Of a DNA stretch of 33,777 bases, positions 1 through 8,086 are shown in pieces. Position 1 is the stretch's first letter. Each line of letters begins with the position of its first letter. Both the position numbers and the translations under genes were made by a program. The notes below the pieces were generated by a model. That model ran no database searches. It had not been told where the DNA came from and saw nothing but the letters and a program-made list of their open reading frames with translations. This DNA comes from 3107 sp965216225 (GTDB lineage Bacteria > Pseudomonadota > Alphaproteobacteria > Rhodobacterales > Rhodobacteraceae), in the NCBI GenBank assembly GCA_965216225.1, contig CBDCFF010000014.1, positions 1-33,777 on the forward strand, in the 5' to 3' direction.

Positions 1-225
1 CATCCGAACCACGAACCCGATCGAGAGCACCTTCGCCACCGTCCGCCACCGCACCGGCAAAACCAAAGGCTGCCTGAGCCGCAAGACCGGGTTGGCCATG
101 GCATTCAAGCTGATGATGTCAGCGCAAGGAAAATGGCGAAAGCTCGACGGCGCCAACCGCATGCCAGAGATCATTGAAGGGGTTGAGTTCACAGACGGGA
201 TCAAGCAAATTCAAAACGCCGCCTG
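1..225 (+). CDS. IS256-family transposase, C-terminal fragment (runs off the left edge)
   Basis: The reading frame is open from base 1 to the TGA at 223-225. It encodes the end of a mutator-type (IS256) transposase, beginning at the conserved TTNPIESTFATVRHRT segment. That segment carries the glutamate of the family's DDE triad. The equivalent part of the second copy ends at 18227 and has the same protein sequence. Whether the upstream part is intact cannot be seen. Confidence 0.9.
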
Positions 226-257
226 ATCACACCATCACCAACTTTCGGGCATAGCTC
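1..257 (+). mobile_element. IS256-family element, right end only (copy 1)
   Basis: This is the last 257 bases of an IS256-family element whose remainder lies left of the window. It matches 18002-18258 of the second copy with two substitutions that I can see, near 222 and 228. The element ends at about 257 with ...CATAGCTC, the inverse of the left end seen at 15720. It has landed inside an IS21 istA gene, which resumes immediately to the right. By analogy with copy 2 the expected 9-bp target duplication would be 258-266, but the partner copy is outside the window. Confidence 0.9.
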
Positions 258-642
258 AATACGAGCCCGTATATCCCTCCAGAACCAGCTGCTCATAAAG
301 CTTCACTCCGGTTCGGCGTTCCCGGCGTGGGCGCGTCAGGTCTTGCTCGAACAGGGTCTGAAGCCGTTCTTCATAGTCACACAATTTGTGCCGAACCGGT
401 TCGGTCCGACGTTGATAGCTCGGAGGGGAGCTGTCCTTCAGATACTTCCTGATCGTGTTCCGCGACAATCCTGTCTCTCGGCTCACTGATCGTATACTTC
501 GCCCGTCACGCAAAACCATGCGCCGGTTCTTCGCTGCACTTTCCATCAATATCACCTGCTCATTCTCCGCGCTAATACGCGCGGACGGTAACAAAACAGG
601 CGGGTCAATTTTAAATGATATTACCCACATAAGTGGGGCACT
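258..642 (-). mobile_element. IS21-family remnant (istA end only)
   Basis: This is the outer end of an IS21-type element read on the minus strand. It holds a short upstream region with a CCAC..GTGG dyad near 626-636 and the first part of istA, cut at 257/258 by the IS256 insertion. The rest of istA and istB are not adjacent. The outer boundary near 642 is estimated, because no second end is available for comparison. Confidence 0.6.
259..546 (-). pseudogene. istA: IS21 IstA transposase, N-terminal stub
   Basis: The frame starts at the ATG at 546. A longer upstream start is possible, but this one begins at the typical IstA helix-turn-helix region. It encodes about 95 residues, including RSIRSVSRETGLSRNTIRKY, the DNA-binding helix-turn-helix of IS21 transposases. 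The frame ends where the IS256 element begins, so the DDE catalytic core is missing and the gene is dead. It is not the same subtype as the complete IS21 next to it, whose IstA has a different N-terminus. Confidence 0.8.
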
Positions 643-805
643 GTTGCATGACGATTCACACACACGGGTTGTGACGCCTGTAGCGCGACAATCAAGATGA
701 GAAGTGCGCGTCAATCAGGATGAGAATCCTTGGTCGCGACGTTTGGGACGATGCCGGGCTTTTGTGCCGCGATCAAGGGGTTTGTTTTTTGATTGTCGCG
801 GAGCG

Positions 806-1615
806 TCAATCAGCTTTGGTGTTTTCCGGTGTGGCTTTTTGTGCAGGCCTTCCCGGCCCCTTTGCCTTTTGTGCTGCTCTTCGCCGGTAGCTTTCGACAT
901 TCATCTCGAAGATGGTTGCGTGGTGCACGAGCCTGTCGACGGCGGCCAATGTCATGGCCGGGTCTGGAAAAATCGCATTCCACTCCCCGAAGGGCTGGTT
1001 GGCCGTGATCAACATTGAGCGGCGTTCATATCTCGCGCTGATGAGTTCGAAGAGCACACTGGTTTCAGCCTGATCCTTGGTGACGTAGGTGATGTCATCG
1101 AGGATCAGCAGATGGAATTTGTCGAGCTTTGCAATGGCACTTTCGAGGACGAGATCGCGGCGGGCCTGTTGGAGTTTCTGGACCAGATCGGTGGTGCGGC
1201 TGAATAGGACGCGGTAGCCTTGCTCGACAAGGGCGAGCCCGATGGCTGAGCCGAGATGTGATTTGCCCACACCTGGCGGCCCAAACAGCAGGATGTTGCC
1301 GCCCTTTCCGATCCAGCTGTCGCCAGCGGTGATCGCACTGACATGGGCCTTGGACAGCATGGGGACGGCTGTGAAGTCGAAGGTGTCGATCGTTTTTCCG
1401 GGCAACAGGCGTGCCTGTGCGAGATGTCGCTCGATACGACGGCGATCTCGTTCAGCCAGTTCATGCTCCACCAGGGTGCTGAGCATCCGAGCGGCGGGCC
1501 AGCCTTCCTTGTCGGCTTGTTCCGCAAAGCGCGGCCATAGCGCCTTGATGGCTGGCAAGCGCAATTCGGTCAGAGCCAAGGTTAGGCGGGCGGTATCGGT
1601 CTGGGGCGATGTCAT
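806..1615 (-). CDS. istB: IS21 helper ATPase IstB
   Basis: The 269-residue product is an AAA+ ATPase of the DnaA/DnaC-like IstB family. In IS21 transposition IstB assembles on target DNA and activates the IstA transposase. The Walker A motif GPPGVGKS and the Walker B segment LLILDDI are both present. The C-terminal tail is basic and rich in Lys, Arg and Pro. The start codon overlaps the end of istA by four bases, the usual coupling in this family. No disruption is visible, so the protein is probably functional. Confidence 0.95.
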   Translation of the reverse strand: MTSPQTDTARLTLALTELRLPAIKALWPRFAEQADKEGWPAARMLSTLVEHELAERDRRRIERHLAQARLLPGKTIDTFDFTAVPMLSKAHVSAITAGDSWIGKGGNILLFGPPGVGKSHLGSAIGLALVEQGYRVLFSRTTDLVQKLQQARRDLVLESAIAKLDKFHLLILDDITYVTKDQAETSVLFELISARYERRSMLITANQPFGEWNAIFPDPAMTLAAVDRLVHHATIFEMNVESYRRRAAQKAKGPGRPAQKATPENTKAD

Positions 1616-3132
1616 GCTGTCACCTCCTGAGCGGATGGCGTACCGCCGACCAACTGGTCGTAAGATGACAGGTCGGCCAGTTGCACCGCGACTTGGGGGA
1701 GTGCGTCTTGTGATGGGCTAAACACTGCGCGTAGGGCCGCCATGTCAGGCGGGCGCTTCTGGCGAAGGTCCTCCTCAAGCTGCGCTGCCAATTCAGCCTC
1801 GCAGCCCCGCTCGTGTGCCAGCGCCAGAAGATCGACAACCATGTGACACGCCGCCTTCTCACTGGTCTGCTCCAGCAGGAATGCGAACATGTTACGGAAC
1901 GCCCGGCGCGGGAATAGCTGATCCCGATAGACCAGCCCCATCAGCGCCATGGGCTTTTTGCGCAAGGAGTGGATGACGTGGTGGTAATTGACCACGTGCC
2001 CATGGCTCCCGGTGCTCGAGGCTCGTCCGCGTGTCAGCGTTAGCAGGGCAGAGCTTCCCAGGAACAGCTCCAACCGATCATCGTAGAGCCGAACCCGCAG
2101 CTGATGCCCGATCAACCGGGATGGCACGGTGTAGAACACCTTGCGCAAGGTGAAGCCCCCGGAGGAAGTGACGCGCAACGTGATCTCCTCGTAATCCGTG
2201 GTCCGCCGCGTCGGCAAAGGTCTGAGGCTCGCACGTTCCGCATCGATACGCTTGGCATTGCGGGCGTTGATCCGGCCCACGATCTCGTCGATGAAGCGAC
2301 GATAATCTTGCAAGCTTTCGAAGTCGCGCGACCCACGCATGACCAGCGCGTCCTCAATGGTGCGCTTCAGATGCCCATTGGGGCTCTCGATGGAACCGTT
2401 CTCGTGTGCGACGCCCTTGTTGTTGCGCGTCGGCGTCATTCCATAATGGTTGCACAGGGCGTCGAAGCGGTCGGTTAGATCGGCCCGGGATGACTTATCC
2501 AGGTTCTTGAAGGCCGCCGACAGGCTGTCAGTTCCATGATTGTGTGGCACGCCGCCGAGCGTCCAGAGGGCGTTCTGCAATCCCTCAGCCAGCGCCACAT
2601 AGCTTTCGCCGCCCAGCACGACGTGGGCGTGCTGAAACCCGCTATAGGCAAGCCGGAAGTGATACAGTCGATGGCCCAGTGCCTCACCGGCAATGGTCAC
2701 ACCCAACTTGCCCATGGCGGTGAAATCCGACAGGCCCATTTTGCCCGGTGTGTGGGTCTGCCGGAAAATGACGTCCTGTTCAGGGCCGTGTTCCGCATTC
2801 CAGGCGCGTATCCGTCGCTCCGGAGTCCGTCGGATGCCCGTACCCAGATCAGAATGCCGACGCAGAAGCTCCTCGTAAACCGCCACAGGTCGGATCCCCG
2901 GTGAGGACCGCAGAAGCGGCACGACCTCCGCATCAAAAATGTCCGCCAGCGGGTCCGGACGCCGCCGGCCGCGAGGGGCCTTCTTCTGTGATGGTAAAAT
3001 TGGGTCAGCTTGCAGCCGATAGCCCGTTGCCTGGCTGATCCCCGCCTTGGCAGCGGCAACGGCAACGGAATGGGTCGATCTGAGCGTCATGAAGAGCCTC
3101 ATTTGTTGGTCAGTGACATGACAGCCCGGCAT
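1612..3132 (-). CDS. istA: IS21 transposase IstA
   Basis: The product is a DDE transposase of the IS21 family. I chose the ATG at 3132 because an AAGGGG ribosome-binding site lies just upstream. An in-frame ATG at 3159 would add nine residues. The N-terminal third has the DNA-binding region (AAKAGISQATGYRL). The rve integrase core follows, with LSDFTAMGK around the first Asp, HGTDSLSAAFKN around the second, and ENGSIESPNGHLK with the catalytic Glu. It is followed directly by istB with a 4-base overlap. The length of about 506 residues is normal for IstA. Confidence 0.93.
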   Translation of the reverse strand: MPGCHVTDQQMRLFMTLRSTHSVAVAAAKAGISQATGYRLQADPILPSQKKAPRGRRRPDPLADIFDAEVVPLLRSSPGIRPVAVYEELLRRHSDLGTGIRRTPERRIRAWNAEHGPEQDVIFRQTHTPGKMGLSDFTAMGKLGVTIAGEALGHRLYHFRLAYSGFQHAHVVLGGESYVALAEGLQNALWTLGGVPHNHGTDSLSAAFKNLDKSSRADLTDRFDALCNHYGMTPTRNNKGVAHENGSIESPNGHLKRTIEDALVMRGSRDFESLQDYRRFIDEIVGRINARNAKRIDAERASLRPLPTRRTTDYEEITLRVTSSGGFTLRKVFYTVPSRLIGHQLRVRLYDDRLELFLGSSALLTLTRGRASSTGSHGHVVNYHHVIHSLRKKPMALMGLVYRDQLFPRRAFRNMFAFLLEQTSEKAACHMVVDLLALAHERGCEAELAAQLEEDLRQKRPPDMAALRAVFSPSQDALPQVAVQLADLSSYDQLVGGTPSAQEVTA

Positions 3133-3207
3133 GAACGATCCCCTTGCACAGAAAATCATTCCTTATCCGAGCCGGCCACAACCGTCAGGCCCGCCCCAAA
3201 AGGGCAA

Positions 3208-3270
3208 AACGCGTGTGCGGGGCCTCCCCAGTCGGGCTACGCCCTCCCTGCGAGCCCCCGCACACGCGTT
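3208..3270. repeat. 15-bp perfect inverted repeat between the IS21 end and istA
   Basis: The arms 3208-3222 (AACGCGTGTGCGGGG) and 3256-3270 are exact reverse complements around a 33-nt loop. Read towards istA (minus strand), the second arm is followed by GTTTTGCCCTTTT, which resembles an intrinsic terminator. The position, just inside the terminal repeat and ahead of istA, suggests it stops outside transcription from entering the transposase gene. This role is inferred. Confidence 0.6.
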
Positions 3271-3313
3271 CTCATCCTGATTGACGCTGGATTCTCACCT
3301 TGTTTGTCGCGCA

Positions 3314-3432
3314 GCATTTCGCCGCTCGCAGCGCCTCCTCAAGCGCCGCAGGCTGCATCTCGTATACCGCCACTATATACGTATGCGTCCGGTCTGACTG
3401 GTATTGACTTAATCGGTGGCCCAGTTCCATGG
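3314..3432. other. Spacer between IS21 and IS66, possible host-gene scrap
   Basis: These 119 bases separate two complete insertion sequences. The minus strand is open throughout and encodes a plausible stretch (LGHRLSQYQSDRTHTYIVAVYEM), but the length is too short to assign. It may be a fragment of whatever gene the IS elements destroyed. Nothing else is visible. Confidence 0.3.
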
Positions 3433-3495
3433 TGAGCGTCCGTTGAACCGGACCTAACGCGGGGGCGGAGGAGCCGATAGTGTCCACCATCGATA

Positions 3496-3885
3496 GTGGA
3501 CACCATGAGGCACTCTATGGCTGGCAGGCGCAAGAAGCGAATTTGGTGGGACGACGAGAAGCGTTCGATCTGCCTGCAGACTGCCGCGCCGGGTGTTTCT
3601 GTGGCTCAGGTTGCGCGGCGCTACGCGATGAACGCCAATCTGATCTTCAAATGGCTGAAGGACCCGCGTTTTGCGCCAGATTTCACCGAGGTCGTAGCTG
3701 GATCTGTGTTTCTGCCGGTTGAGATTTCTCCGGCTGCTTCACATCCGGTCCCGGCGCAGCCATCCGGTCCCGTCGCCTTCGGTGGCGGTATCGAGATTGA
3801 GTTGGCTGGCGGTCACCGGATCAGCGCCGAGGGTGGGTTCGATCCTGATGTGCTGGCGCGGCTGCTGAAGGGGCTGATGTCTTGA
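3496..3885 (+). CDS. tnpA: IS66 accessory protein TnpA
   Basis: The 129-residue product belongs to the IS66 orf1/TnpA family, a helix-turn-helix protein required for transposition. The N-terminal half carries the helix-turn-helix (ICLQTAAPGVSVAQVARRYA) followed by NANLIFKWLKD, typical of the family. A second in-frame ATG lies nearby at codon 4. The stop codon overlaps the start of tnpB (TTGA), so the genes are translationally coupled. Confidence 0.85.
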   Translation: MDTMRHSMAGRRKKRIWWDDEKRSICLQTAAPGVSVAQVARRYAMNANLIFKWLKDPRFAPDFTEVVAGSVFLPVEISPAASHPVPAQPSGPVAFGGGIEIELAGGHRISAEGGFDPDVLARLLKGLMS

Positions 3886-4331
3886 TCCCGGTGCCGAGCA
3901 ACACGCGGGTGTGGCTGTCGGCGGGTGTCACGGACATGCGGCGAGGGTTCAATACGCTGGCGGCCCAGGCCGAGAAGGTTTTGGCCGAAGACCCGTATTC
4001 CGGCCACCTGTTCGTGTTCCGGGGTCGGCGCGGCGATCTGTTGAAGATCATCTGGTGGGATTGCCAGGGCGCGTGCCTGTTTTCGAAGCGGTTGGAGAAA
4101 GGGCGGTTTGTCTGGCCCGCTGCAAAGGACGGCAAGATCAGCGTCACACCCGCGCAGCTCTCAATGCTGTTGGAGGGGATTGACTGGCGGATGCCCCGTA
4201 AAACCTGGAGACCGTTGAGCGTAGGACAGGTCAATAAATACGAGGCTTTGCGCGCTTTCGGGGTTCACCCCGGAATGCTGATCTGGTATAGGATCGGCGA
4301 TGCTGAAGGACCTCGACATAGCCCCGGATGA
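3882..4331 (+). CDS. tnpB: IS66 accessory protein TnpB, with a C-terminal extension
   Basis: The frame starts with TTG overlapping the tnpA stop. It encodes the IS66 Orf2-like protein, with the hallmarks VWLSAGVTDMRRGFNTL, HLFVFRGRRGDLLKI and LEKGRFVWP. Family members that I know end soon after the DWRMPRKTWRP segment, at about 115-120 residues. Here the frame continues about 30 residues further and overlaps tnpC by 32 bases. The extra tail probably reflects a lost stop codon. Its effect on function is unknown. Confidence 0.85.
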   Translation: MIPVPSNTRVWLSAGVTDMRRGFNTLAAQAEKVLAEDPYSGHLFVFRGRRGDLLKIIWWDCQGACLFSKRLEKGRFVWPAAKDGKISVTPAQLSMLLEGIDWRMPRKTWRPLSVGQVNKYEALRAFGVHPGMLIWYRIGDAEGPRHSPG

Positions 4332-5817
4332 TCCTGCGGAACTGCGGGCAGTGAACCGGCTTCCGGCCGATGAAGTCAAGGCGCTGACCCTGAAGGTGGA
4401 ACAACTCCAACACCAACTGGCGGGGCATGACCGGCACCGGTTTGGATCGAAATCAGAAAGCCTCTACCAGTTCAATCCGGTCTTCCGGGAAGATGAGGCG
4501 ATTGCCGAAGCCGCTGGAGAACAGGCGGCGCCTGCTCCAACGCCTGAAACGGACAAACCGGCCCGCCGGCACAGCCGCAAGCCCTTGCCCGATCATCCGG
4601 ACCGGCACGAAGAGGTCTTGTCGCCGGGCGAGGACTGCCGACGTTGCGGTGGGGCGTTGAAGAGGCTCGGTGAGGACGTGACCGAGGAGTTGGAATACAA
4701 ACCGGGGCGTTTTGTCGTGAACCGGATCGTGCGTCCGCGTATGGCCTGTTCCTGTTGCGAGGCCATTGTCCAATCGCCGCTGCCATCGCGCCCGATCGAA
4801 CGTGGCCGCCCGGGACCGGGGCTGCCGGCGCACGTGTTGGTCAGCAAATACGCGGACCACCTGCCGCTCTACCGTCAGTCGCAAATATACGCCCGTGAAG
4901 GCGTTGATCTTAATCGATCAACTCTGACCAATTGGGTTGGCGGCTCCACCGCGCTTCTGGAACCTCTGGCTGACACCATTGGCCGAATGGTCCGCCGAGG
5001 CGCGGCCATCTTCGCTGATGATACGCCTGTTAAAATGCAGGCCCCCGGCAACAAGAAGACCAGGACCGCCCGTGTCTGGACCTATGTTCGCGATGAACGA
5101 CCATGGTCTGGATCATCACCGCCCTGCGCGTGGTATCAGTTCACGATTGATCGCAAGGGCGAACATCCCGTCTCACATCTCTCCGGCTACAAAGGCTGGG
5201 TCCATGCGGACGGGTATTCCGGCTTCAACGGGGTATTCGGTGAGGACAAGGCCCAGGAGATGGCTTGTTTGGCGCACGTCAGACGCAAGTTTGTAGACAT
5301 CTTTGCCGCGCAAGGCTCATCGATTGCCGAAGAAGCCCTCCGCCGGACCGCGGAACTCTATGCCGTCGAGAAAGAGGCGCGTGGCAAACCGTCTGAAGAG
5401 CGCGTTGCCATCCGTCAGGAAAAGGCAAAACCGATCTTCGATGAACTTGAGACCTGGTTACACGCGCAGTTGCCAAATATATCTGGCAAGTCGCCTCTGG
5501 CCCAAGCGATCCGTTATGCCCTTGGTCGTTTGCCAAAGGCACGCGGTTATTTGAACCATGGCTTTCTGGAAGCGGACAACAACATCGCCGAACGCGCCAT
5601 AAAACCTGTCGCCACAGGTCGCAAAAATTGGATGTTCGCCGGTTCCGAGGGCGGTGGCAAAGCCATGGCCATCGCCTACACCCTGATCGAAACGGCAAAG
5701 CTTGATAAAGTCGATCCACAAGCCTGGCTCACATGGGTTCTCGCCCGCATCGCGGATCACAAGATCACTCGGCTGGACGAGCTGATGCCCTGGCGTTACG
5801 CTGCATCAGCAGCGTAA
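4300..5817 (+). CDS. tnpC: IS66 transposase TnpC
   Basis: The 505-residue product is the DDE transposase of IS66. It has an N-terminal leucine-rich coiled region (VKALTLKVEQLQHQLAGHDR), a zinc-finger-like CRRCGG..CSCC region, and the catalytic core. The core includes ADDTPVKM with the first Asp, HADGYSGFN with the second, and ADNNIAERAIKP with the Glu. A C-terminal IS66 domain ends in TLIETAKLDKVDPQAWLTWVL. The frame is uninterrupted, so the element looks potentially active. Confidence 0.95.
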   Translation: MLKDLDIAPDDPAELRAVNRLPADEVKALTLKVEQLQHQLAGHDRHRFGSKSESLYQFNPVFREDEAIAEAAGEQAAPAPTPETDKPARRHSRKPLPDHPDRHEEVLSPGEDCRRCGGALKRLGEDVTEELEYKPGRFVVNRIVRPRMACSCCEAIVQSPLPSRPIERGRPGPGLPAHVLVSKYADHLPLYRQSQIYAREGVDLNRSTLTNWVGGSTALLEPLADTIGRMVRRGAAIFADDTPVKMQAPGNKKTRTARVWTYVRDERPWSGSSPPCAWYQFTIDRKGEHPVSHLSGYKGWVHADGYSGFNGVFGEDKAQEMACLAHVRRKFVDIFAAQGSSIAEEALRRTAELYAVEKEARGKPSEERVAIRQEKAKPIFDELETWLHAQLPNISGKSPLAQAIRYALGRLPKARGYLNHGFLEADNNIAERAIKPVATGRKNWMFAGSEGGGKAMAIAYTLIETAKLDKVDPQAWLTWVLARIADHKITRLDELMPWRYAASAA

Positions 5818-5863
5818 CCGGGACGACCGGCAGTACGCCAGGGCTCCTTCACCGAACGGTCAC

Positions 5864-6302
5864 GATTGATCGCGGCGATTTCCCTGTGCAGCATCGCCCT
5901 CGCGTAGCTGTTCGAATGATTGAGCGCGGTTTCGATGGCTTGCTCCAGAGAGGGAACCTGGCGCTCTACGGGGGGCTCTCCACGGGCTAGATCACGATCC
6001 CGTCATTGATGTCGAGAATGTCAACCAACCTGAAATTGGCCCCGGTCACGCTGTTTTGCGCCTCCACGAGGCCCAACTCCCGCCCGGCGACATCCGCCTC
6101 GCTCTGGAGAATTTCCCGTTCCGCCATCTGCCCTGCCTCGATCAGCGTGCGGTTGGTCGCAAGCTGCTGCATGGCCCGTTCCAGCGATGCCTCACTGATC
6201 TCCAGTTGACGGCGTACCTGGACGAGGCCACGCCATGCCTGGATGGTGGAGTCCACCACGCTGGCGATCCTGTCCCGGAAGTCCAGCACATCTATCTTGT
6301 CG
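5864..6302 (-). pseudogene. TolC-type outer-membrane efflux protein, internal fragment
   Basis: On the minus strand from 6302 to 5988 the frame encodes a coiled helical segment (WRGLVQVRRQLEISEASLER, then NRTLIEAGQMAEREILQSEA) characteristic of the periplasmic barrel of TolC/OEP family proteins. It stops at a TAG (5988-5990). The next frame, from 5989 down to 5864, continues with PSLEQAIETALNHSNSYARA, the start of the second OEP repeat. A frameshift therefore lies at the junction. The gene is cut on one side by the IS66 end and on the other by the IS5 end, so neither terminus survives. Intact homologues export substrates as partners of RND or ABC pumps. Confidence 0.7.
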
Positions 6303-7176
6303 GCGTTGTTGCATGGATCAATGCCGGCTTGAAGTGTGCCCTACCCATGCTGATTGTCACGCGATGCGCTCATAGCCGGACGTGCAGGATCAGTCATCCG
6401 GTTGAGAACACGGACGCCGATCCTGGCTTCGGTCTTTTGGTTTTCGAAAGTGCGCGCCTTTGACTTGGGTCCGATGATGGCCTTCCAGCGGCCTGTTTGG
6501 GTTTCGCCTCTGCTACGCTGGTTGTCGCCGGATGTTTTCTGCCACGCTATCCGGCCATGGGCATTGATCCCGGTGATGTCGCAGTCTCGCGCCGTGGGAT
6601 TGCAGGCGCAATCAGGGCTGAAGGTTGCGTTCTTGGGAGGCGGGATTGCAACCTCGAGGGTCGTGCCAAAACGCTCGGCTGACAGCGCGCGTGTTGGGTC
6701 GCCGTCATAGCTGTCGACGACCAGATGGGCCGGTTTGTCACTGTCGGGCTTTGGTTTGGCAGGCAAGCTCAGTCCGTTGCCCCTGCGCGATAAGGTGGAG
6801 AAATCCGGCACTGCGATCTCAACCCCAAGCAAACCCGCGATACTGCACATGAACCCTTGTGTCTGGCGCAGCGGTTGGTTGAAAACCATGCCCAGGGTCA
6901 GACAGAGCTCAATCGCCAGATCCGAGTAGAGAGGCTGCCCGCCGCGGGTTGTGCGGCGCGGTGACGACCACAAACCAGGCGCCTCTTCACTGACCCACAT
7001 CGTCAGATCCCCGCGCCGTCGCAGGCCCTCGTTGTACTCAGCCCAATTCGTAACCCGATGCCCTTGCCTGGGGACCTTGTTACGACGAGTGGCGTTGAAC
7101 TTATGTGGCATCTACAGCAGCCTATTGAGAACGAAACGCCTCAATATCAAACGCGACCGCATCCGTGCAACAACGC
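6303..7176 (-). mobile_element. IS5-family element with internal deletion
   Basis: The terminal inverted repeats are GCGTTGTTGCATGGAT at 6303-6318 and its inverse at 7161-7176, with one mismatch. The element is shorter than expected because the transposase gene has lost about 65 codons. No target duplication is apparent (GTCG against TGCC). The left flank is a TolC remnant and the right flank is a TPR gene, which fits a deletion next to the IS. Confidence 0.8.
6341..7111 (-). pseudogene. IS5-family transposase, in-frame internal deletion
   Basis: The 256-residue frame begins MPHKFNATRR and has the normal IS5 N-terminal domain (WAEYNEGLRRRGDLTMW). It reaches HLVVDS with the first catalytic Asp, then jumps directly to YDGDPTR. 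In relatives about 65 residues lie between these blocks, including the second catalytic Asp just before YDG. The last block, NQRSRGETQTGRW, retains the Glu. The frame is open, but one catalytic acid is missing. The element should be unable to move itself, though its intact ends could be acted on by a related transposase. Confidence 0.85.
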
Positions 7177-7723
7177 TGCCCCGAAGCCGGATTTCCAGCC
7201 GTTCCATCGCCGGTCCCATGTCAGGGTGATGCGGATATATGATACGCACCATGCGCAAAACCGACAGCGCATCTTCGGGCGCGCCGGTCTGATCGAGAAT
7301 GATCGCCAGCCCGAACATGGCGTCGAAATGCCTGGGCGAGAGCGTCAGCGCGCGTTCCAGATCAGCCAGCGCCGGGCCGGAAAGCTGCGCCACATGGAAA
7401 GCCTGCGCGCGCACATGCCAGCCTTCGGCGAATTCGGGCGCGTGATCGGTCAGCGCGGTCAGATGTTCGACCGCAGCCCGCGCGTCGCCCGCCTCCAGCG
7501 CCTTGCGGCCCCGATCCAGAAGCAGATCCATGGCGTCGGAACCCGATTGCGACCAGTACCCGCGAATCTCTTCGGCAATCGCCCCGGCCTGTTCCGCATC
7601 CGCCGCCGCAAGCGCATCAAACAGTTCTGCGGGCGGTTCCGCCGCCGGGGCGGGCGACAGATTGATAAAAAAGATGACAAATGCCGCAACGGCAGATTTG
7701 AGTATCGGGTCAAATGCGTTCAT
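7112..7723 (-). CDS. Secreted TPR-repeat protein, C-terminus replaced by IS sequence
   Basis: The start at 7723 gives a classic signal peptide (ILKSAVAAFVIFFINLSPAPAAE). An in-frame upstream ATG at 7792 would bury it, so 7723 is preferred. The mature part has about three tetratricopeptide repeats (ALEAGDARAAVEHLTALTDH, then AEGWHVRAQAFHVA and ALADLERALTLSPRHFDAMF). The likely role is as a periplasmic scaffold. At 7176 the frame crosses into the IS5 end, and the last 21 residues are IS-encoded, Arg- and Leu-rich. The natural C-terminus is lost, though the TPR core seems complete. It is divergent from the SCP2-like gene. Confidence 0.75.
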   Translation of the reverse strand: MNAFDPILKSAVAAFVIFFINLSPAPAAEPPAELFDALAAADAEQAGAIAEEIRGYWSQSGSDAMDLLLDRGRKALEAGDARAAVEHLTALTDHAPEFAEGWHVRAQAFHVAQLSGPALADLERALTLSPRHFDAMFGLAIILDQTGAPEDALSVLRMVRIIYPHHPDMGPAMERLEIRLRGSVVARMRSRLILRRFVLNRLL

Positions 7724-7792
7724 ATCATCCCCAACATAATGCAGCATTTGCCGAATGCGAATGGTTTCCTGCTCATGACCGGAGGATTTCAC

Positions 7793-8083
7793 ATGGACTC
7801 ACTCATCGACGCCGCGGTTGCCGTGCTTCGGGAAAAACTGTCGGACACCTTCGACGGCAGCGCCAGGTTCGTGGTCGAAGACGAAGGCGCGATCATCATC
7901 GACAGCGACGGCGTGCGGGCGGGCGACGACGAGGAGACGGACGTGGTCCTGTCGGCCGATGCGGACACGTTCCGGGCGATCCTCGACGGCGAGTTGAACC
8001 CGACCGCCGCTTTCATGTCCGGCAGGCTGTCGGTCGATGGCGATATGGGCACTGTCCTGAAACTGGGCAACCTTCTGGCCTGA
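7793..8083 (+). CDS. SCP2-like sterol-carrier domain protein
   Basis: This 96-residue protein consists of a single SCP2-like lipid-binding domain. The pattern runs from FDGSARFVVEDEGAIIIDSD, through ETDVVLSADADTFRAILDGE, to AAFMSGRLSVDGDMGTVLKL, which is the conserved signature. Single-domain bacterial SCP2 proteins are thought to bind hydrophobic ligands in the cytoplasm. A GGAGGA ribosome-binding site sits seven bases before the ATG, fixing the start. The next gene, a lysophospholipase-like hydrolase, begins four bases after its stop, so the two form an operon with a plausible lipid-related role. Confidence 0.88.
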   Translation: MDSLIDAAVAVLREKLSDTFDGSARFVVEDEGAIIIDSDGVRAGDDEETDVVLSADADTFRAILDGELNPTAAFMSGRLSVDGDMGTVLKLGNLLA

Positions 8084-8086
8084 CCG

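Larger units (their letters stand above)
679..3313 (-). mobile_element. Complete IS21-family element (istA-istB)
   Basis: Both genes are open and both ends carry related repeats. The left end has two copies of a roughly 18-bp motif (CAATCARGATGAGAA core) at 686-703 and 709-726. The right end has inverted versions at 3269-3286 and 3292-3309. Copies at both ends start 23 bases apart, as expected for the paired terminal transposase-binding sites of IS21. The outermost bases are TGTAGCGCGACAA on the left and TTTGTCGCGCA on the right. No clear target duplication was seen. Confidence 0.85.
3433..5863 (+). mobile_element. Complete IS66-family element (tnpA-tnpB-tnpC)
   Basis: The three genes are in the standard IS66 order. 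The left end, GTGAGCGTCCGTTGAACCGG, is imperfectly inverted at the right end, where the reverse complement reads GTGACCGTTCGGTGAAGGAG, finishing at 5863. IS66 normally makes an 8-bp target duplication, but the flanks (GTTCCATG on the left, GATTGATC on the right) do not match. One side has therefore probably been rearranged since insertion. The right side lies directly in a TolC-type gene remnant. Confidence 0.85.

Noticed and set aside
3208..3270. Possible integron attC site
   Set aside because: There are no paired R/L boxes and no integrase or cassette structure. The stem belongs to the IS21 end.
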